A DNA stretch of 64,000 nucleotides from Porphyromonas catoniae ATCC 51270 (GCF_000565015.1 NZ_JDFF01000024.1:62001-126000), one strand, 5' to 3'; positions 35,155 through 44,007 are shown, counted from the first letter of the stretch. A program made the numbers and translations. Notes: generated from the letters alone by a model not told the origin.

Positions 35155-35718
35155 ATGGAGGTAATTAAGACTGCTATTCCCGAGGTTGTTATCCTAGAGC
35201 CCAAGGTCTACCAAGATGACCGAGGCTATTTCTTTGAGGCTTTTAGTGAGGAGGTCTTTTCACGCCTTGTCACTCCGACTCACTTCGTGCAGGATAACGA
35301 GAGCCGATCCAGCTACGGCGTAGTGCGTGGGTTGCACTTCCAAGCTCCCCCACATGCACAGGCAAAGCTTGTTCGGGTAGTTAAGGGCTCTGTACTAGAT
35401 GTGGCAGTAGACCTTCGCAAAGGCTCGCCTTCGTATGGAGCGCACGTAGCCGTAGAGCTATCTGAAGAGAATCATCGGATGCTTTTTATCCCTCGTGGCT
35501 TTGCCCATGGCTTCAGTGTGTTGAGCTCCGACGCTATCTTTCAGTATAAGTGTGATAACTATTATGCCCCTCAGTCCGAGGGGGCTGTAGCTTGGGATGA
35601 CCCTACACTCTCCATCGACTGGCGAGTACCTACTCAAGATGTTATCCTCTCTGCTAAGGATGCGCATCACCCGTGCTTGGATGAGTTTAATACACCATTC
35701 ATCTATGGGGAAGAGTAA
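35155..35718 (+). CDS. rfbC: dTDP-4-dehydrorhamnose 3,5-epimerase
   Basis: Third enzyme of dTDP-L-rhamnose synthesis, a cupin dimer of 187 residues. It shows VRGLHFQAPPHAQAKLVRV near 58-76, with the catalytic histidine in G-L-H-F-Q, then GSVLDVAVDLR and RGFAHGFSVLS near 119-129. The start abuts the rfbA stop with no gap, and the 3' end overlaps rfbD by 14 nt, so translation of the three is coupled. Length and motifs are normal. Confidence 0.96.
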   Translation: MEVIKTAIPEVVILEPKVYQDDRGYFFEAFSEEVFSRLVTPTHFVQDNESRSSYGVVRGLHFQAPPHAQAKLVRVVKGSVLDVAVDLRKGSPSYGAHVAVELSEENHRMLFIPRGFAHGFSVLSSDAIFQYKCDNYYAPQSEGAVAWDDPTLSIDWRVPTQDVILSAKDAHHPCLDEFNTPFIYGEE

Positions 35719-36586
35719 TATCCTAGTCTTGGGAGCTGGTGGACAGCTGGGACAAGAGCTACGAGCGGTGGCAGAGGGGAGTGTGCAGCACTACTTTTTC
35801 ATGAGCCGTAGTGAGCTGGATGTAACAGATCTGCTAGCTGTGAAGCTCTTCGTCCAGAAGCATCATATTGATACGATTATTAATTGCTCAGCCTACACAG
35901 CTGTAGATCGAGCTGAGGATGAGGCAGAGGAAGCCGACCGCATTAACCATCAGGCGGTGGCTGGACTTGCTGAGCTAGCGAAGGAGTGTGGCCTATACCT
36001 CATCCATATCTCTACAGATTATGTCTTCAGAGGAGATAGTCATCTCCCAATCACCGAAGACGAAATCCCCTGCCCCCAGAGTGTGTATGGGCGAACCAAG
36101 CTCCTTGGGGAGGAGGCTATACGACATACGGGCTGTCATGCCCTCATCCTGCGCACCTCGTGGCTCTATTCTACCTATGGGTCGAACTTTGTGAAGACAA
36201 TGTGTCGGCTGATGCAAGAGCGAGAGGAGCTCGGTGTTATATTTGACCAGATTGGGACGCCTACCTACGCTCGTGACTTGGCTCGCTTCTTGATATCAAT
36301 CCTTGACCAGAATGCAGGGTGTCGGCATGAGGGTACCTATAACTTTGCTGACGAAGGGGTGTGCTCGTGGTATGACTTCGCCGAGGCTATTCGCCATTAT
36401 ATGGGCTATCATTGTCGGCTTTGCCCTGTACGTAGCGGTCAGTATCCTACGAAAGCAACGAGACCATCCTACAGTGTATTGGATAAGAGTAAGCTCAAAC
36501 GAGCCTTTGGGGTTACGCTACCTCACTGGCAAACGTCACTAGAGGAATGCCTCCATAAACTCACATGGACAGATACAAACGAATAA
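35705..36586 (+). CDS. rfbD: dTDP-4-dehydrorhamnose reductase
   Basis: Last enzyme of the pathway, an NAD(P)H-dependent SDR of 293 residues: the Rossmann loop GAGGQLGQEL near 9-18, NCSAYTAVDRAEDE near 61-74 and YGRTKLLGEEA (the Y-x-x-x-K catalytic pair) near 128-138. The frame is open upstream of 35705, but the ATG there places the glycine loop at the normal distance. It overlaps rfbC by 14 nt and rfbB by one base. Confidence 0.95.
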   Translation: MGKSNILVLGAGGQLGQELRAVAEGSVQHYFFMSRSELDVTDLLAVKLFVQKHHIDTIINCSAYTAVDRAEDEAEEADRINHQAVAGLAELAKECGLYLIHISTDYVFRGDSHLPITEDEIPCPQSVYGRTKLLGEEAIRHTGCHALILRTSWLYSTYGSNFVKTMCRLMQEREELGVIFDQIGTPTYARDLARFLISILDQNAGCRHEGTYNFADEGVCSWYDFAEAIRHYMGYHCRLCPVRSGQYPTKATRPSYSVLDKSKLKRAFGVTLPHWQTSLEECLHKLTWTDTNE

Positions 36587-37623
36587 TGGACTATAAGAAG
36601 ACCATCCTCATTACAGGTGGAGCAGGTTTCATCGGCTCGCATGTCGTCCGACTTTTTGTGACGAAGTATCCTGACTACCATATTCTGTGCCTGGATAAAC
36701 TTACCTATGCAGGTAATAGAGAGACCCTAGCAGATGTAGAGGCATTGCCCAACTACACCTTCATCCAAGAGGACATCTGTGACTATGATTGTGTGAGAGG
36801 GATCTTGGAGCGATATGCCGTAGAGGGTATTATTCACCTAGCAGCAGAGAGCCATGTTGATCGTAGTATCTCCGATCCCTTTGTCTTCGCAAAAACCAAT
36901 GTATTAGGTACACTTAGCTTGCTACAAGCTGCCAAAGAAGTTTGGTCAAAGTCTCCCAAGGGCTATGAAGGGAAACGCTTCTACCATATCTCCACAGATG
37001 AGGTATATGGTGCCTTAGAGCTTGATGGTGGCTTCTTCACAGAAGACACGAAGTATGACCCGCATAGTCCTTACTCGGCTAGTAAGGCCTCTAGTGACCA
37101 TTTTGTGAGAGCCTTCCATGACACTTATGGGCTACCTACGGTCATCTCTAATTGCTCCAACAACTACGGGCCGTACCAATATCCCGAGAAGCTCATCCCT
37201 CTCTTCATAAAGAACATTGTCCTCCATCGCCCTCTCCCTGTCTATGGCACAGGGGAAAATGTCCGTGACTGGCTCTATGTCCTTGACCATGCTCGTGCCA
37301 TAGATCTCATTTTCCACGAAGGGAAAATCGCAGATACCTACAACATAGGGGGATTCAACGAATGGCGTAATATCGACCTCGTCCGACTACTAGTAAAAAC
37401 CGTGGACGAGGTACTAGGTAATCCAGAGGGACATTCAGAGGAACTTATCACATTCGTTACCGACCGTGCTGGGCATGACTTGCGATATGCCATCGATTCA
37501 AATAAGCTAAAGAATGAGCTGGGTTGGACGCCAAGTCTTCAGTTCGAGGAAGGGCTGGAGCATACAGTGCGTTGGTACTTATCGAACCAAGAGTGGGTCG
37601 AACTTGTCAGCCAAAAGTCCTAA
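36586..37623 (+). CDS. rfbB: dTDP-glucose 4,6-dehydratase
   Basis: Second enzyme of the pathway, an extended SDR of 345 residues. ILITGGAGFIGSHVV near 6-20 binds NAD, HLAAESHVDRS is near 82-92, STDEVYGAL carries the catalytic Asp-Glu pair and YSASKASSDHFV holds Y-x-x-x-K. The ATG at 36586 overlaps the rfbD stop (TAATG). An ATG seven codons upstream at 36565 is possible but less like the family. With rfbACD it makes a complete dTDP-L-rhamnose set. Confidence 0.96.
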   Translation: MDYKKTILITGGAGFIGSHVVRLFVTKYPDYHILCLDKLTYAGNRETLADVEALPNYTFIQEDICDYDCVRGILERYAVEGIIHLAAESHVDRSISDPFVFAKTNVLGTLSLLQAAKEVWSKSPKGYEGKRFYHISTDEVYGALELDGGFFTEDTKYDPHSPYSASKASSDHFVRAFHDTYGLPTVISNCSNNYGPYQYPEKLIPLFIKNIVLHRPLPVYGTGENVRDWLYVLDHARAIDLIFHEGKIADTYNIGGFNEWRNIDLVRLLVKTVDEVLGNPEGHSEELITFVTDRAGHDLRYAIDSNKLKNELGWTPSLQFEEGLEHTVRWYLSNQEWVELVSQKS

Positions 37624-37884
37624 TAAGTGGTAGGGATGAGATGATGAGGGTGTAGAGGAATGTATGGGTAGGGGAGAAAGAACTCTTAGCGTGGAGAGCA
37701 AGAGCTCGTAAAGCTGAAGGTAAGTGAAAACTGTAGGAGTGCAATGGTCTCAAGTGACTGTACAGAGCGATTTTGCTCTGCCCTCCATCCTCGTGGCGTA
37801 ATACATAAGAATTTTCGTATTTGCTAAATTATTCCGTACTTTGCAGGTAGAGAACAAAGTAATAAACATAGTACACAAATCATT

Positions 37885-38055
37885 ATGAAGCAGTATCTCG
37901 GCGTTATCGTCATGCTTATAGGAGCAATCCTCCTGGTTTACTCGTACCTCTCTGACCAAGTTGAGCATGCAAATACATTCCTCACTATCGGGCTTGTACT
38001 TGTCATTGGTGGGTATCTTGGGCATATCTTCCTTGGTAAGAAAGTAAAGGCGTAA
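37885..38055 (+). CDS. Small two-helix membrane protein, 56 residues
   Basis: Reads MKQYLGVIVMLIGAILLVYS, a polar turn (LSDQVEHAN), a second hydrophobic stretch TFLTIGLVLVIGGYLGHIFL, then GKKVKA and TAA. The two helices and basic tail, an ATG after an A-rich leader (AACATAGTACACAAATCATT) and a strong terminator 27 nt past the stop support a real gene. I know of no function. It is a single-gene unit between rfbB and the convergent kbl. Confidence 0.7.
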   Translation: MKQYLGVIVMLIGAILLVYSYLSDQVEHANTFLTIGLVLVIGGYLGHIFLGKKVKA

Positions 38056-38081
38056 GCGGCACCGCGCCATCACAACTAAGA

Positions 38082-38124
38082 AGGGGCTACCCAATAGACT
38101 TTATACAGGTCTTGGGTAGCCCCT
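38082..38124 (+). terminator. Terminator of the 56-residue protein gene
   Basis: AGGGGCTACCCAA (38082-38094) pairs perfectly with TTGGGTAGCCCCT (38112-38124). Confidence 0.87.
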
Positions 38125-38243
38125 CTTACGTATTTAGCTCTACCCCTTGGTATAAGGTCGTACCTCTTGTCGGTGCAAGGGGGATGAGGTCTTATGGGGT
38201 ATGCTGAAAGATCTGTCCCTACCTGAGGAGTGTAGATAATAAG

Positions 38244-38312
38244 GTGGAGTTGCGGAACCTCTAAATGGGGAGTGAAAGAATGTCTATATGTGGAGTTGCG
38301 GGAGGTCTGAGG
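38244..38312. repeat. Degenerate 23-bp array 11 (three units)
   Basis: Units start at 38244, 38267 and 38290. The first and third share GTGGAGTTGCGG exactly, and the middle one (GGGGAGTGAAAG) keeps 7 of those 12 bases; all three have TCT at positions 17-19. The period equals that of the clear arrays, and the units faintly resemble family E. It lies between two terminators of convergent genes, unlike the others. Confidence 0.5.
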
Positions 38313-38340
38313 GCTAAGATGAAGAATGATATAGGGCTAA

Positions 38341-38382
38341 ACTAATAGAGGCTACCTCAACACTGAGGTGGCCTCTATTAGT
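38341..38382 (-). terminator. Terminator of kbl
   Basis: ACTAATAGAGGCTACCTCA (38341-38359) pairs with TGAGGTGGCCTCTATTAGT (38364-38382), with one weak pair, just past the kbl stop. Confidence 0.88.
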
Positions 38383-38401
38383 TTAAATGGAAGGGACGTG
38401 T

Positions 38402-39592
38402 TTACTTCAATGCTCCTAGTTCACGGCCGACCTTGATGAAGGCCTCTATGGCCTTGTCGAGATGGTGACGTTCGTGGGCAGCTGAGAGCTGTACACGGAT
38501 GCGTGCTTGTCCCTTGGGAACAACGGGGTAGTAGAACCCAGTGACGTAGATCCCTTCGTCTAGGAGGCGTGCTGCATATTCTTGTGATAGCTTAGCATCG
38601 TACAACATAACAGCGCAGATAGCTGACTGTGTAGGTTTGATATCAAATCCTGCTGCAAGCATCTTGTCTCGGAAGTACACCACATTCTCCATGAGTTTGG
38701 TGTGAAGGGCATTACTCTCCTCTAGCATCTTGAAGACCTCCAACCCTGCACCTACGACAGCTGGTGGAATAGAATTACTGAATAGGTAAGGGCGAGAGCG
38801 CTGACGGAGCATGTCGATTACTTCCTTAGGCCCTGTTGTGAAGCCACCGATGGCTCCACCGAAGGCCTTGCCCAACGTACCTGTATGTAGGTCAATGCGT
38901 CCGTAGCAATTGAATTGCTCAGCGACACCTCGTCCTGTTGCACCGACTACCCCTGCAGAGTGGCATTCGTCTACCATGACAAGGGCATCATATTTATCAG
39001 CAAGGTCACAAATCTTATCCATAGGTGCAACATTCCCGTCCATCGAGAAGACGCCATCCGTTACGATGATGCGGAAGCGAGCTCCTTGGGCTTCCTGAAG
39101 CACACGCTCCAGATCCTGCATGTTCGCATTCTCATAGCGGTAGCGCTGAGCCTTGCACAGACGGACGCCGTCGATAATCGAAGCGTGGTTTAGCGCATCG
39201 CTGATAATTGCATCCTCTGGACCAAAGAGAGGCTCGAAAATCCCTCCGTTAGCATCGAAGCAAGCGGCATAGAGGATTGTATCCTCTGTGTGGAAGTAGC
39301 GAGCGATCGCTTGCTCTAGCTCCTTATGGATGTCTTGTGTACCACAGATGAAGCGCACGGAGCTCATCCCGAAGCCTCGAGCATCCATGGCGTCCTTGGC
39401 TGCCTTTACGAGACGAGGATGATCTGATAGCCCTAGATAGTTGTTGGCACAGAAGTTAATCACTTCCTGCCCCGAGCTAATCTTGATGTCTGCGGATTGT
39501 GGGGTGACGATGATGCGTTCCCTTTTATAGAGGCCAGCCTCATCGATGGCTTTCAGTTCCTCAGCGAGGTACTTCTTCATGCCTTTGAACAT
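38402..39592 (-). CDS. kbl: 2-amino-3-ketobutyrate CoA ligase (glycine C-acetyltransferase)
   Basis: PLP enzyme that splits 2-amino-3-oxobutyrate with CoA into glycine and acetyl-CoA (threonine breakdown). The 396 residues track E. coli Kbl closely: INFCANNYLGLSDHP near 45-59, RFICGTQDIHKELE, DALNHASIIDGVRLCKA, the PLP lysine in GTLGKAFGGA near 240 and YPVVPKGQARIR near the end. It is not the related sphingolipid enzyme serine palmitoyltransferase, by these motifs. No tdh is adjacent. It lies after the DUF5606 gene, but a hairpin at 39631 separates them. Confidence 0.95.
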   Translation of the reverse strand: MFKGMKKYLAEELKAIDEAGLYKRERIIVTPQSADIKISSGQEVINFCANNYLGLSDHPRLVKAAKDAMDARGFGMSSVRFICGTQDIHKELEQAIARYFHTEDTILYAACFDANGGIFEPLFGPEDAIISDALNHASIIDGVRLCKAQRYRYENANMQDLERVLQEAQGARFRIIVTDGVFSMDGNVAPMDKICDLADKYDALVMVDECHSAGVVGATGRGVAEQFNCYGRIDLHTGTLGKAFGGAIGGFTTGPKEVIDMLRQRSRPYLFSNSIPPAVVGAGLEVFKMLEESNALHTKLMENVVYFRDKMLAAGFDIKPTQSAICAVMLYDAKLSQEYAARLLDEGIYVTGFYYPVVPKGQARIRVQLSAAHERHHLDKAIEAFIKVGRELGALK

Positions 39593-39630
39593 AGTCTTAG
39601 GTGTAATTGTGTATGTGTGTTAGACGAAAA

Positions 39631-39656
39631 GGGGGAGTACCATATAGTGCTCCCCC
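39631..39656 (-). terminator. Terminator between DUF5606 gene and kbl
   Basis: GGGGGAGTAC (39631-39640) pairs with GTGCTCCCCC (39647-39656); on the minus strand it is followed by TTTTCG. Confidence 0.82.
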
Positions 39657-39667
39657 AGTGAATGTGC

Positions 39668-40075
39668 TTAGTTGTCAGCTGTTGCTTCCTCCTCGAAGTT
39701 GGTGATACCAGCCCCTGAGAGGATATTATACCATGTGAAGAGCTTCTTGATATCTGATGTGTAGACTCTTTCCCGGTCGTAGGAAGGAAGAATCTCGGCA
39801 AAAAGAGTGCGAAGGGTCTCGTTATCCTTGAGTACTTCGTCAGGGAATGCTGTCCCATTCTGCTTCTCATGTACTCTCTTTAGTACCTCTGAGAGAGCAA
39901 TGTCCTCTGTGTCGGTAAACATCGAGATGTCACCAAGCGACACAACACGATCCTTGGGGAGAATAGGAATGCGTTGCTTGGTCTGTAATGACTCCACGAT
40001 GAGGGTGTTTTTGCCCTGAGAGAGCAGACGATACAGCCCTGGCTTACCAGAGACGGAGAGGATGGTCTTCAACAT
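39668..40075 (-). CDS. DUF5606 family protein
   Basis: A 135-residue cytoplasmic protein beginning MLKTILSVSGKPGLYRLLSQ, the characteristic opening of the Bacteroidetes DUF5606 family, with later LPKDRVVSLGDISMFTD and a C-terminal KLFTWYNILSGAGI block. The N-terminal half looks like a small SH3-like beta barrel. Function is unknown. It has its own -7 box, an upstream repeat array and a terminator, so it is probably a single-gene unit. Confidence 0.85.
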   Translation of the reverse strand: MLKTILSVSGKPGLYRLLSQGKNTLIVESLQTKQRIPILPKDRVVSLGDISMFTDTEDIALSEVLKRVHEKQNGTAFPDEVLKDNETLRTLFAEILPSYDRERVYTSDIKKLFTWYNILSGAGITNFEEEATADN

Positions 40076-40108
40076 ATAAACAGTTCTCTATACTTGATTT
40101 TAATACTG

Positions 40109-40116
40109 CAAATGTA
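40109..40116 (-). promoter_or_regulatory. Candidate -7 box of the DUF5606 gene
   Basis: TACATTTG on the minus strand fits TAnnTTTG, ending 33 nt before the ATG. Confidence 0.48.
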
Positions 40117-40336
40117 TATAATCTCACGTTAATACACGAGGTGTGTATGGAGAGAGCTGACCAGTGGGGGCTCCTTATACGTCTAGTGGGATGGTGGGAT
40201 ACCACTAGAGGTAGTGCTTCAGCCTGTTGTTGGATGCCCTAAATTTAGCCCATATAAGGGCGATAAACAAGTAAATAGGAGGATGTCTAAAGTGAAAGTG
40301 TATCAGTGCTTTATGTTTCTAGAGAAGGACTCATCT

Positions 40337-40447
40337 ACGACTTACCATAACTCGTCGTCACGACTTGCCATAACTCGCTTAAGAGAGTTACTATAACTCG
40401 TTTTAGCGAGTTACCATAACTCTTTACAGCGACTTATGGCAACTCAT
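40337..40447. repeat. Tandem dyad array 6 (family A), five units
   Basis: 19-nt units at 40337, 40360, 40383, 40406 and 40429, an exact 23-bp step. The first is ACGACTTACCATAACTCGT; the rightmost, GCGACTTATGGCAACTCAT, has the reversed centre. It lies 221 bp upstream of the DUF5606 -7 box and after the coaE stop. The rest of the 40076-40543 gap shows nothing. Confidence 0.9.
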
Positions 40448-40543
40448 TTCGTTGCCTATGTAAACTCCCTAGATAAAGGGGGTGGAGGACAAAAAAAGAG
40501 CTGAGTTAGTTGACTCAGCTCCATGCTTCCTATTCCGAGGTGT

Positions 40544-41143
40544 CTATCTTGCTAAGATTGTATCCAGCTGTGCCTCTAAATCGTCTGTTGGGTCATTATA
40601 GATTACGTAGTCACACCTCTGCTGCATCTCCTCTTGGCTCATTTGATTTCGCATCCGAGCTTGTATTGCAGAGGCATCTGCTCCATCACGCCTCATTGCC
40701 CGCTCGAGGCGAAGGGTGTCGTTGGCAAGGACAGCAATACTCCTGTCCACATAGTCACTAAGCCCAGCATCCAAAAGGAGCGCACTCTCTAGAGCACAAC
40801 ATCCTAGCCCTCGGCGGATACATTCACTACGCCAGTGGACGAAGTCCCTACGCACGGCAGGATGGACGAGCGCATTAATTTGCTTGAGCTTCTCTTGGTC
40901 GCTAAAGATGATTTGAGCTAGTGCCTTTCGATCCAGCTTCCCTTCCTTGGTTTTGTATAGGGTGGGGGAAAAATGCTCGATAAGAGCTTGGCGAAGTACA
41001 GGATCTTCATCATAGAGAGCCTTCGCCCGTGCATCAGAGTCATAGACGGGGATGCCACGAGCGGTAAGTAGCTCAGCTATATAGCTCTTACCACTACCTA
41101 TGCCACCTGTAAGTCCGAGGGTAAGGATGCGAGGGTCAGTCAT
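40544..41143 (-). CDS. coaE: Dephospho-CoA kinase
   Basis: Last step of coenzyme A synthesis. The 199 residues carry the P-loop LGLTGGIGSGKSY near 8-20, YDSDARAKALYDED in the substrate region and an LFLD-like CALESALLLDAGL block, with a lid near 140. It is the last gene of nusB-yajC-ybbR-coaE; its ATG lies 2 nt after the ybbR stop. Length and motifs are normal. Confidence 0.94.
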   Translation of the reverse strand: MTDPRILTLGLTGGIGSGKSYIAELLTARGIPVYDSDARAKALYDEDPVLRQALIEHFSPTLYKTKEGKLDRKALAQIIFSDQEKLKQINALVHPAVRRDFVHWRSECIRRGLGCCALESALLLDAGLSDYVDRSIAVLANDTLRLERAMRRDGADASAIQARMRNQMSQEEMQQRCDYVIYNDPTDDLEAQLDTILAR

Positions 41144-41145
41144 CG

Positions 41146-42177
41146 CTACATCCAGGGCTTAGAGGGGCGACGCTCCTCGATGACATACTGCACACGATCA
41201 GGGTTGAGCCGGATAAGGTGTACCCAAGAGGGCTTTTTCGTTACTTGTAGGGGAAGCTCTCGCTGACCATCATCAGTGCTGTGTGTATCCTCACGAGGAT
41301 AGTTTACAGAGACCTCAAAGAGGTCAGCACGCACTTCTCCATAGCGTGAGCGAGGGAGGGTGAGGTGAAGCGTAATGGAGCTGGGTAGAGGCCGAAGTTC
41401 GTAGCCACTAGGAGCATCCTTCACTGTGATCGGGAGCGTGATGGTTTGCTCGGTTAGTTGCTCTACGGGGAGGTGCGCCTGTACGATATTGGTAGAGGCA
41501 TAGACGCCCTCGGGCAGGAGGAGGCTTACCTTCGTCGTGGTCGTGGTCTCAAGGATTTGCTCTTCAAAGGGAGCTGTGCGGATAAAGCGTATTGAGTCTA
41601 ATAGCTTAGCAGAGGCAAAGATGGTAACCTCAGATGGCGTGAGCTCTACCTCACCAAGGGAATAGCCTTGTGTGACGAGAGGGAGCTGACCCACTACGAT
41701 GGGCACCACCTTACGTGCACGATGATACGCAGATACCTCAATAGAGGCAGGGCTGATGGTTGTGATACGTGCTGATGAAGAGAGACGCTTGCGTACCTCC
41801 TGAGTAAGGGCTGCGGCAGTGAGTGAGAAGCCCTGATTCACCCCCTTGTGTTGCTTGAGATGGAGTGTAATCGGGTTCACACCTCGTATAGAATACTCTA
41901 AGATGTGATTGCCCTCATCCTCTAGGCTTACCTCGATGAACTCCGGTAAGTGACTCTCCAGCCCTACCTCAGGTGGGATAGAGTCATACGTGATGGGGAT
42001 ATGTAGTACGTATGGGAAGCGCATCTGTAAACTCTGGATGAACCAGAAGATCGCTGATAGGAAGACAAAAAAGAGGAATGTCACTACCTGCGTTGTCCGC
42101 TTCCTCCTATGCTCCGGGGAGAAGGTGCGTTCTCCTTCATTCTTTCGTCCTTTGAGGCTCTTCAGATCAAGTCGCAT
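41146..42177 (-). CDS. YbbR/CdaR-like membrane-anchored protein
   Basis: The 343 residues start with a basic cytoplasmic segment (to about 28), one membrane helix near 30-48, then extracytoplasmic beta-rich YbbR-type repeats (blocks near 55-130, 135-215 and 220-310, such as VKDAPSGYELRPLPSSITLHL). In Firmicutes CdaR modulates the c-di-AMP cyclase; whether that holds in Bacteroidetes is unknown and no cyclase gene is here. It sits between yajC (119 nt) and coaE (2 nt), the usual order in this phylum. Confidence 0.85.
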   Translation of the reverse strand: MRLDLKSLKGRKNEGERTFSPEHRRKRTTQVVTFLFFVFLSAIFWFIQSLQMRFPYVLHIPITYDSIPPEVGLESHLPEFIEVSLEDEGNHILEYSIRGVNPITLHLKQHKGVNQGFSLTAAALTQEVRKRLSSSARITTISPASIEVSAYHRARKVVPIVVGQLPLVTQGYSLGEVELTPSEVTIFASAKLLDSIRFIRTAPFEEQILETTTTTKVSLLLPEGVYASTNIVQAHLPVEQLTEQTITLPITVKDAPSGYELRPLPSSITLHLTLPRSRYGEVRADLFEVSVNYPREDTHSTDDGQRELPLQVTKKPSWVHLIRLNPDRVQYVIEERRPSKPWM

Positions 42178-42230
42178 AGCTTGGTGCCTATTTGTTGTAC
42201 TACGTAGTGGTGTTTACCTAGAGGAAGCAT

Positions 42231-42275
42231 AAAGGGCTATCCCTAGAGCTTCGTTACTCCATGAGGCAGCCCTTT
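42231..42275 (-). terminator. Hairpin between yajC and ybbR
   Basis: AAAGGGCT (42231-42238) pairs with AGCCCTTT (42268-42275) around a 29-nt loop. It may be a weak terminator or attenuator inside the operon. Confidence 0.35.
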
Positions 42276-42296
42276 GTGCTGATGGGGGATAACTCC

Positions 42297-42605
42297 CTAT
42301 TTCGTTACTTCGTCACTCGCTGCAGGGAAGACCGATCCACGATCGACACGGACACGCACACCCTCGGCAATCTCGACGACGAATTCCGTTTCCTTGATGT
42401 CACGAATTGTGCCGTATAGACCTCCAGAGGTAACGATACGATCACCCGTGGAGAGGGCTTCACGCTTACGCTGTACTTCCTTTTGACGCTTCTGCTGTGG
42501 GCGGATCATGAAGAGCCAGAAGATCAGTACGACTGCAGCCATCATGATGATGGAGGTCCATCCGCTACCCTGTTGAGCTTGTGCTTGGAGAAGGATTGTT
42601 TCCAT
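42297..42605 (-). CDS. yajC: Preprotein translocase subunit YajC
   Basis: Accessory subunit of the Sec holotranslocon (SecDF-YajC). The 102 residues have one membrane helix (about 19-37), then IRPQQKRQKEVQRKREALSTGDRIVTSGGLYGTI near 39-72, the family's conserved block, and an acidic tail. It lies 41 nt behind nusB and before ybbR. Length and topology are normal. Confidence 0.94.
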   Translation of the reverse strand: METILLQAQAQQGSGWTSIIMMAAVVLIFWLFMIRPQQKRQKEVQRKREALSTGDRIVTSGGLYGTIRDIKETEFVVEIAEGVRVRVDRGSVFPAASDEVTK

Positions 42606-42646
42606 TGATTGTAATTCCAGTTTATAGGTTAGTATTACTTTGTTTT

Positions 42647-43702
42647 CTATTGCTTGAGGATTTTACCCTCTTCACGTAGTCTCTTGGCCATAGCATCTAG
42701 GATACCATTGATGAAGGATGCGCTGTGAGCTGTGGAGAAGTGCTTGGCTAGCTCTACATATTCGTTGATGGTGATATGTGTGGGGATGCCAGGGAAGTGA
42801 AGGAACTCAGTTACCCCTAGCCTTAGGAGCAGAGCATCCATGTCGGCCAGGCGCTCGCTGCTCCATCCTTCGGTTAGGATGGGCTCAATGAGCTTGAGGT
42901 ACTCATCGTGCTTGACCAATACCTGACGAAGCAAGTGGCGAGCAAAGGTTTCGTCTTCTTCTTCGCGGAACATCGGGAGGATTTGCTCGTCAATTGGTTG
43001 TGACTCGACTGCCTTTCGTAGGGTTTTCTCCACGAAATCCTTGACTACCTCTACGGGACCATTGGCAAAGGACGTGGACTGGTACTGCCCCATGCTCTTT
43101 GCTTCCTCGATGACTGCTTGTACTTGCTCTTCCTCCCCTGATGGACGCTCTTCGCATTCAATCTTTTCCTGAATCTTTAAGTCATTTTCCCAGAAGATAG
43201 ACTGTTGCTCTAGGCGTTCATTCAGGAGATCATCCGCAGCAAAGAGGTGATGAAATGCATCCGCCCAGAAGTTTTGGTCTTGCTCATAGCTCTCTGTGCT
43301 TCCCTTTAGGTAGTCATCATAGAGCGAAGAGTCCTCAATCAAACGAATGAGATGGCGAAGGAGCGTCTCATCATCCTGCCAGCGAAGACCAAACTGATTG
43401 TACCAGTTCTGGAGCTTCTCGGAGGAAGCCAGCTGCTGGGCAAATCGATTACGGATGAGGCGAAGGTTGGGCGAGCGTTCCTCACGGGTAGCAAGATGCT
43501 TCCTGCGACGAACGTCTAGTACCTCTTGGTAGAAGTCCGTAAGAGAAGGGATGAGCTGTAGTAGGTACAGGTAAAGATCATAGGTGCGCTCCAGCCCCAC
43601 CATGAGATCCTGCTCCGCAGCGGTTAGCTTCAGCTCTCCACGGTGCAGGTGTGCGTAGGCTGTCTGTAGCACACGGGTGCGTATAAGTACTCTATTGATC
43701 AT
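42647..43702 (-). CDS. nusB: NusB transcription antitermination factor, long Bacteroidetes form
   Basis: Binds the boxA RNA with NusE in rRNA antitermination. The 351 residues are more than twice the E. coli length. The conserved NusB fold is the last part (about 225-345, with RLADMDALLLRLGVTEFLHFPGIPTHITINEYVELAKHF), preceded by a long helical extension seen in this phylum. The start MINRVLIRTRVLQTAYAH is chosen over an ATG 16 codons upstream because the family opens this way. It heads the nusB-coaE operon. Confidence 0.9.
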   Translation of the reverse strand: MINRVLIRTRVLQTAYAHLHRGELKLTAAEQDLMVGLERTYDLYLYLLQLIPSLTDFYQEVLDVRRRKHLATREERSPNLRLIRNRFAQQLASSEKLQNWYNQFGLRWQDDETLLRHLIRLIEDSSLYDDYLKGSTESYEQDQNFWADAFHHLFAADDLLNERLEQQSIFWENDLKIQEKIECEERPSGEEEQVQAVIEEAKSMGQYQSTSFANGPVEVVKDFVEKTLRKAVESQPIDEQILPMFREEEDETFARHLLRQVLVKHDEYLKLIEPILTEGWSSERLADMDALLLRLGVTEFLHFPGIPTHITINEYVELAKHFSTAHSASFINGILDAMAKRLREEGKILKQ

Positions 43703-44007
43703 ACATTTAGTAGTCAGATGCGCTCCGAGCTGAAATCTTTTGATCCCCACTGGTACATCTTACTGAGAATACGAGCCAAAGATCGCGGAGACGCTACAGA
43801 GCACACAAAGATACAATGATTTAGGAAAACACCTAGTCTAAGAGACTTATGGGAGCCGTTAGGGTGCTAGGTGCAACGGAATGGATGCAGGGTGTAGGTC
43901 GTGAGATTGAGGTGTAGAAGGGAGGAAGAAATGCCGGAGTAAAGGGCTTGCTCGGTGTAGGAGGGACGATACTCGGTACGCAAAGAAGGTGCTGTTGGGT
44001 ACGGGCA
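43703..44007. other. Gap between dprA stop and nusB start
   Basis: Holds the nusB -7 box at 43806-43813. The part from about 43860 to 44000 is G-rich with three GGTGTAG copies (43891, 43911, 43954) at irregular spacing. No gene or clear hairpin is seen. Confidence 0.5.
43806..43813 (-). promoter_or_regulatory. Candidate -7 box of the nusB-yajC-ybbR-coaE operon
   Basis: TATCTTTG on the minus strand, about 100 nt before the nusB ATG. Confidence 0.5.

Noticed and set aside
38402-39592. kbl as serine palmitoyltransferase for sphingolipids
   Set aside because: Motifs follow E. coli Kbl almost block for block, including the C-terminal YPVVPKGQARIR segment.
43860-44000. Possible further array with GGTGTAG copies at 43891, 43911 and 43954
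   Set aside because: Spacing is irregular (20 and 43 bp), units lack symmetry and similarity ends after 7 bases.
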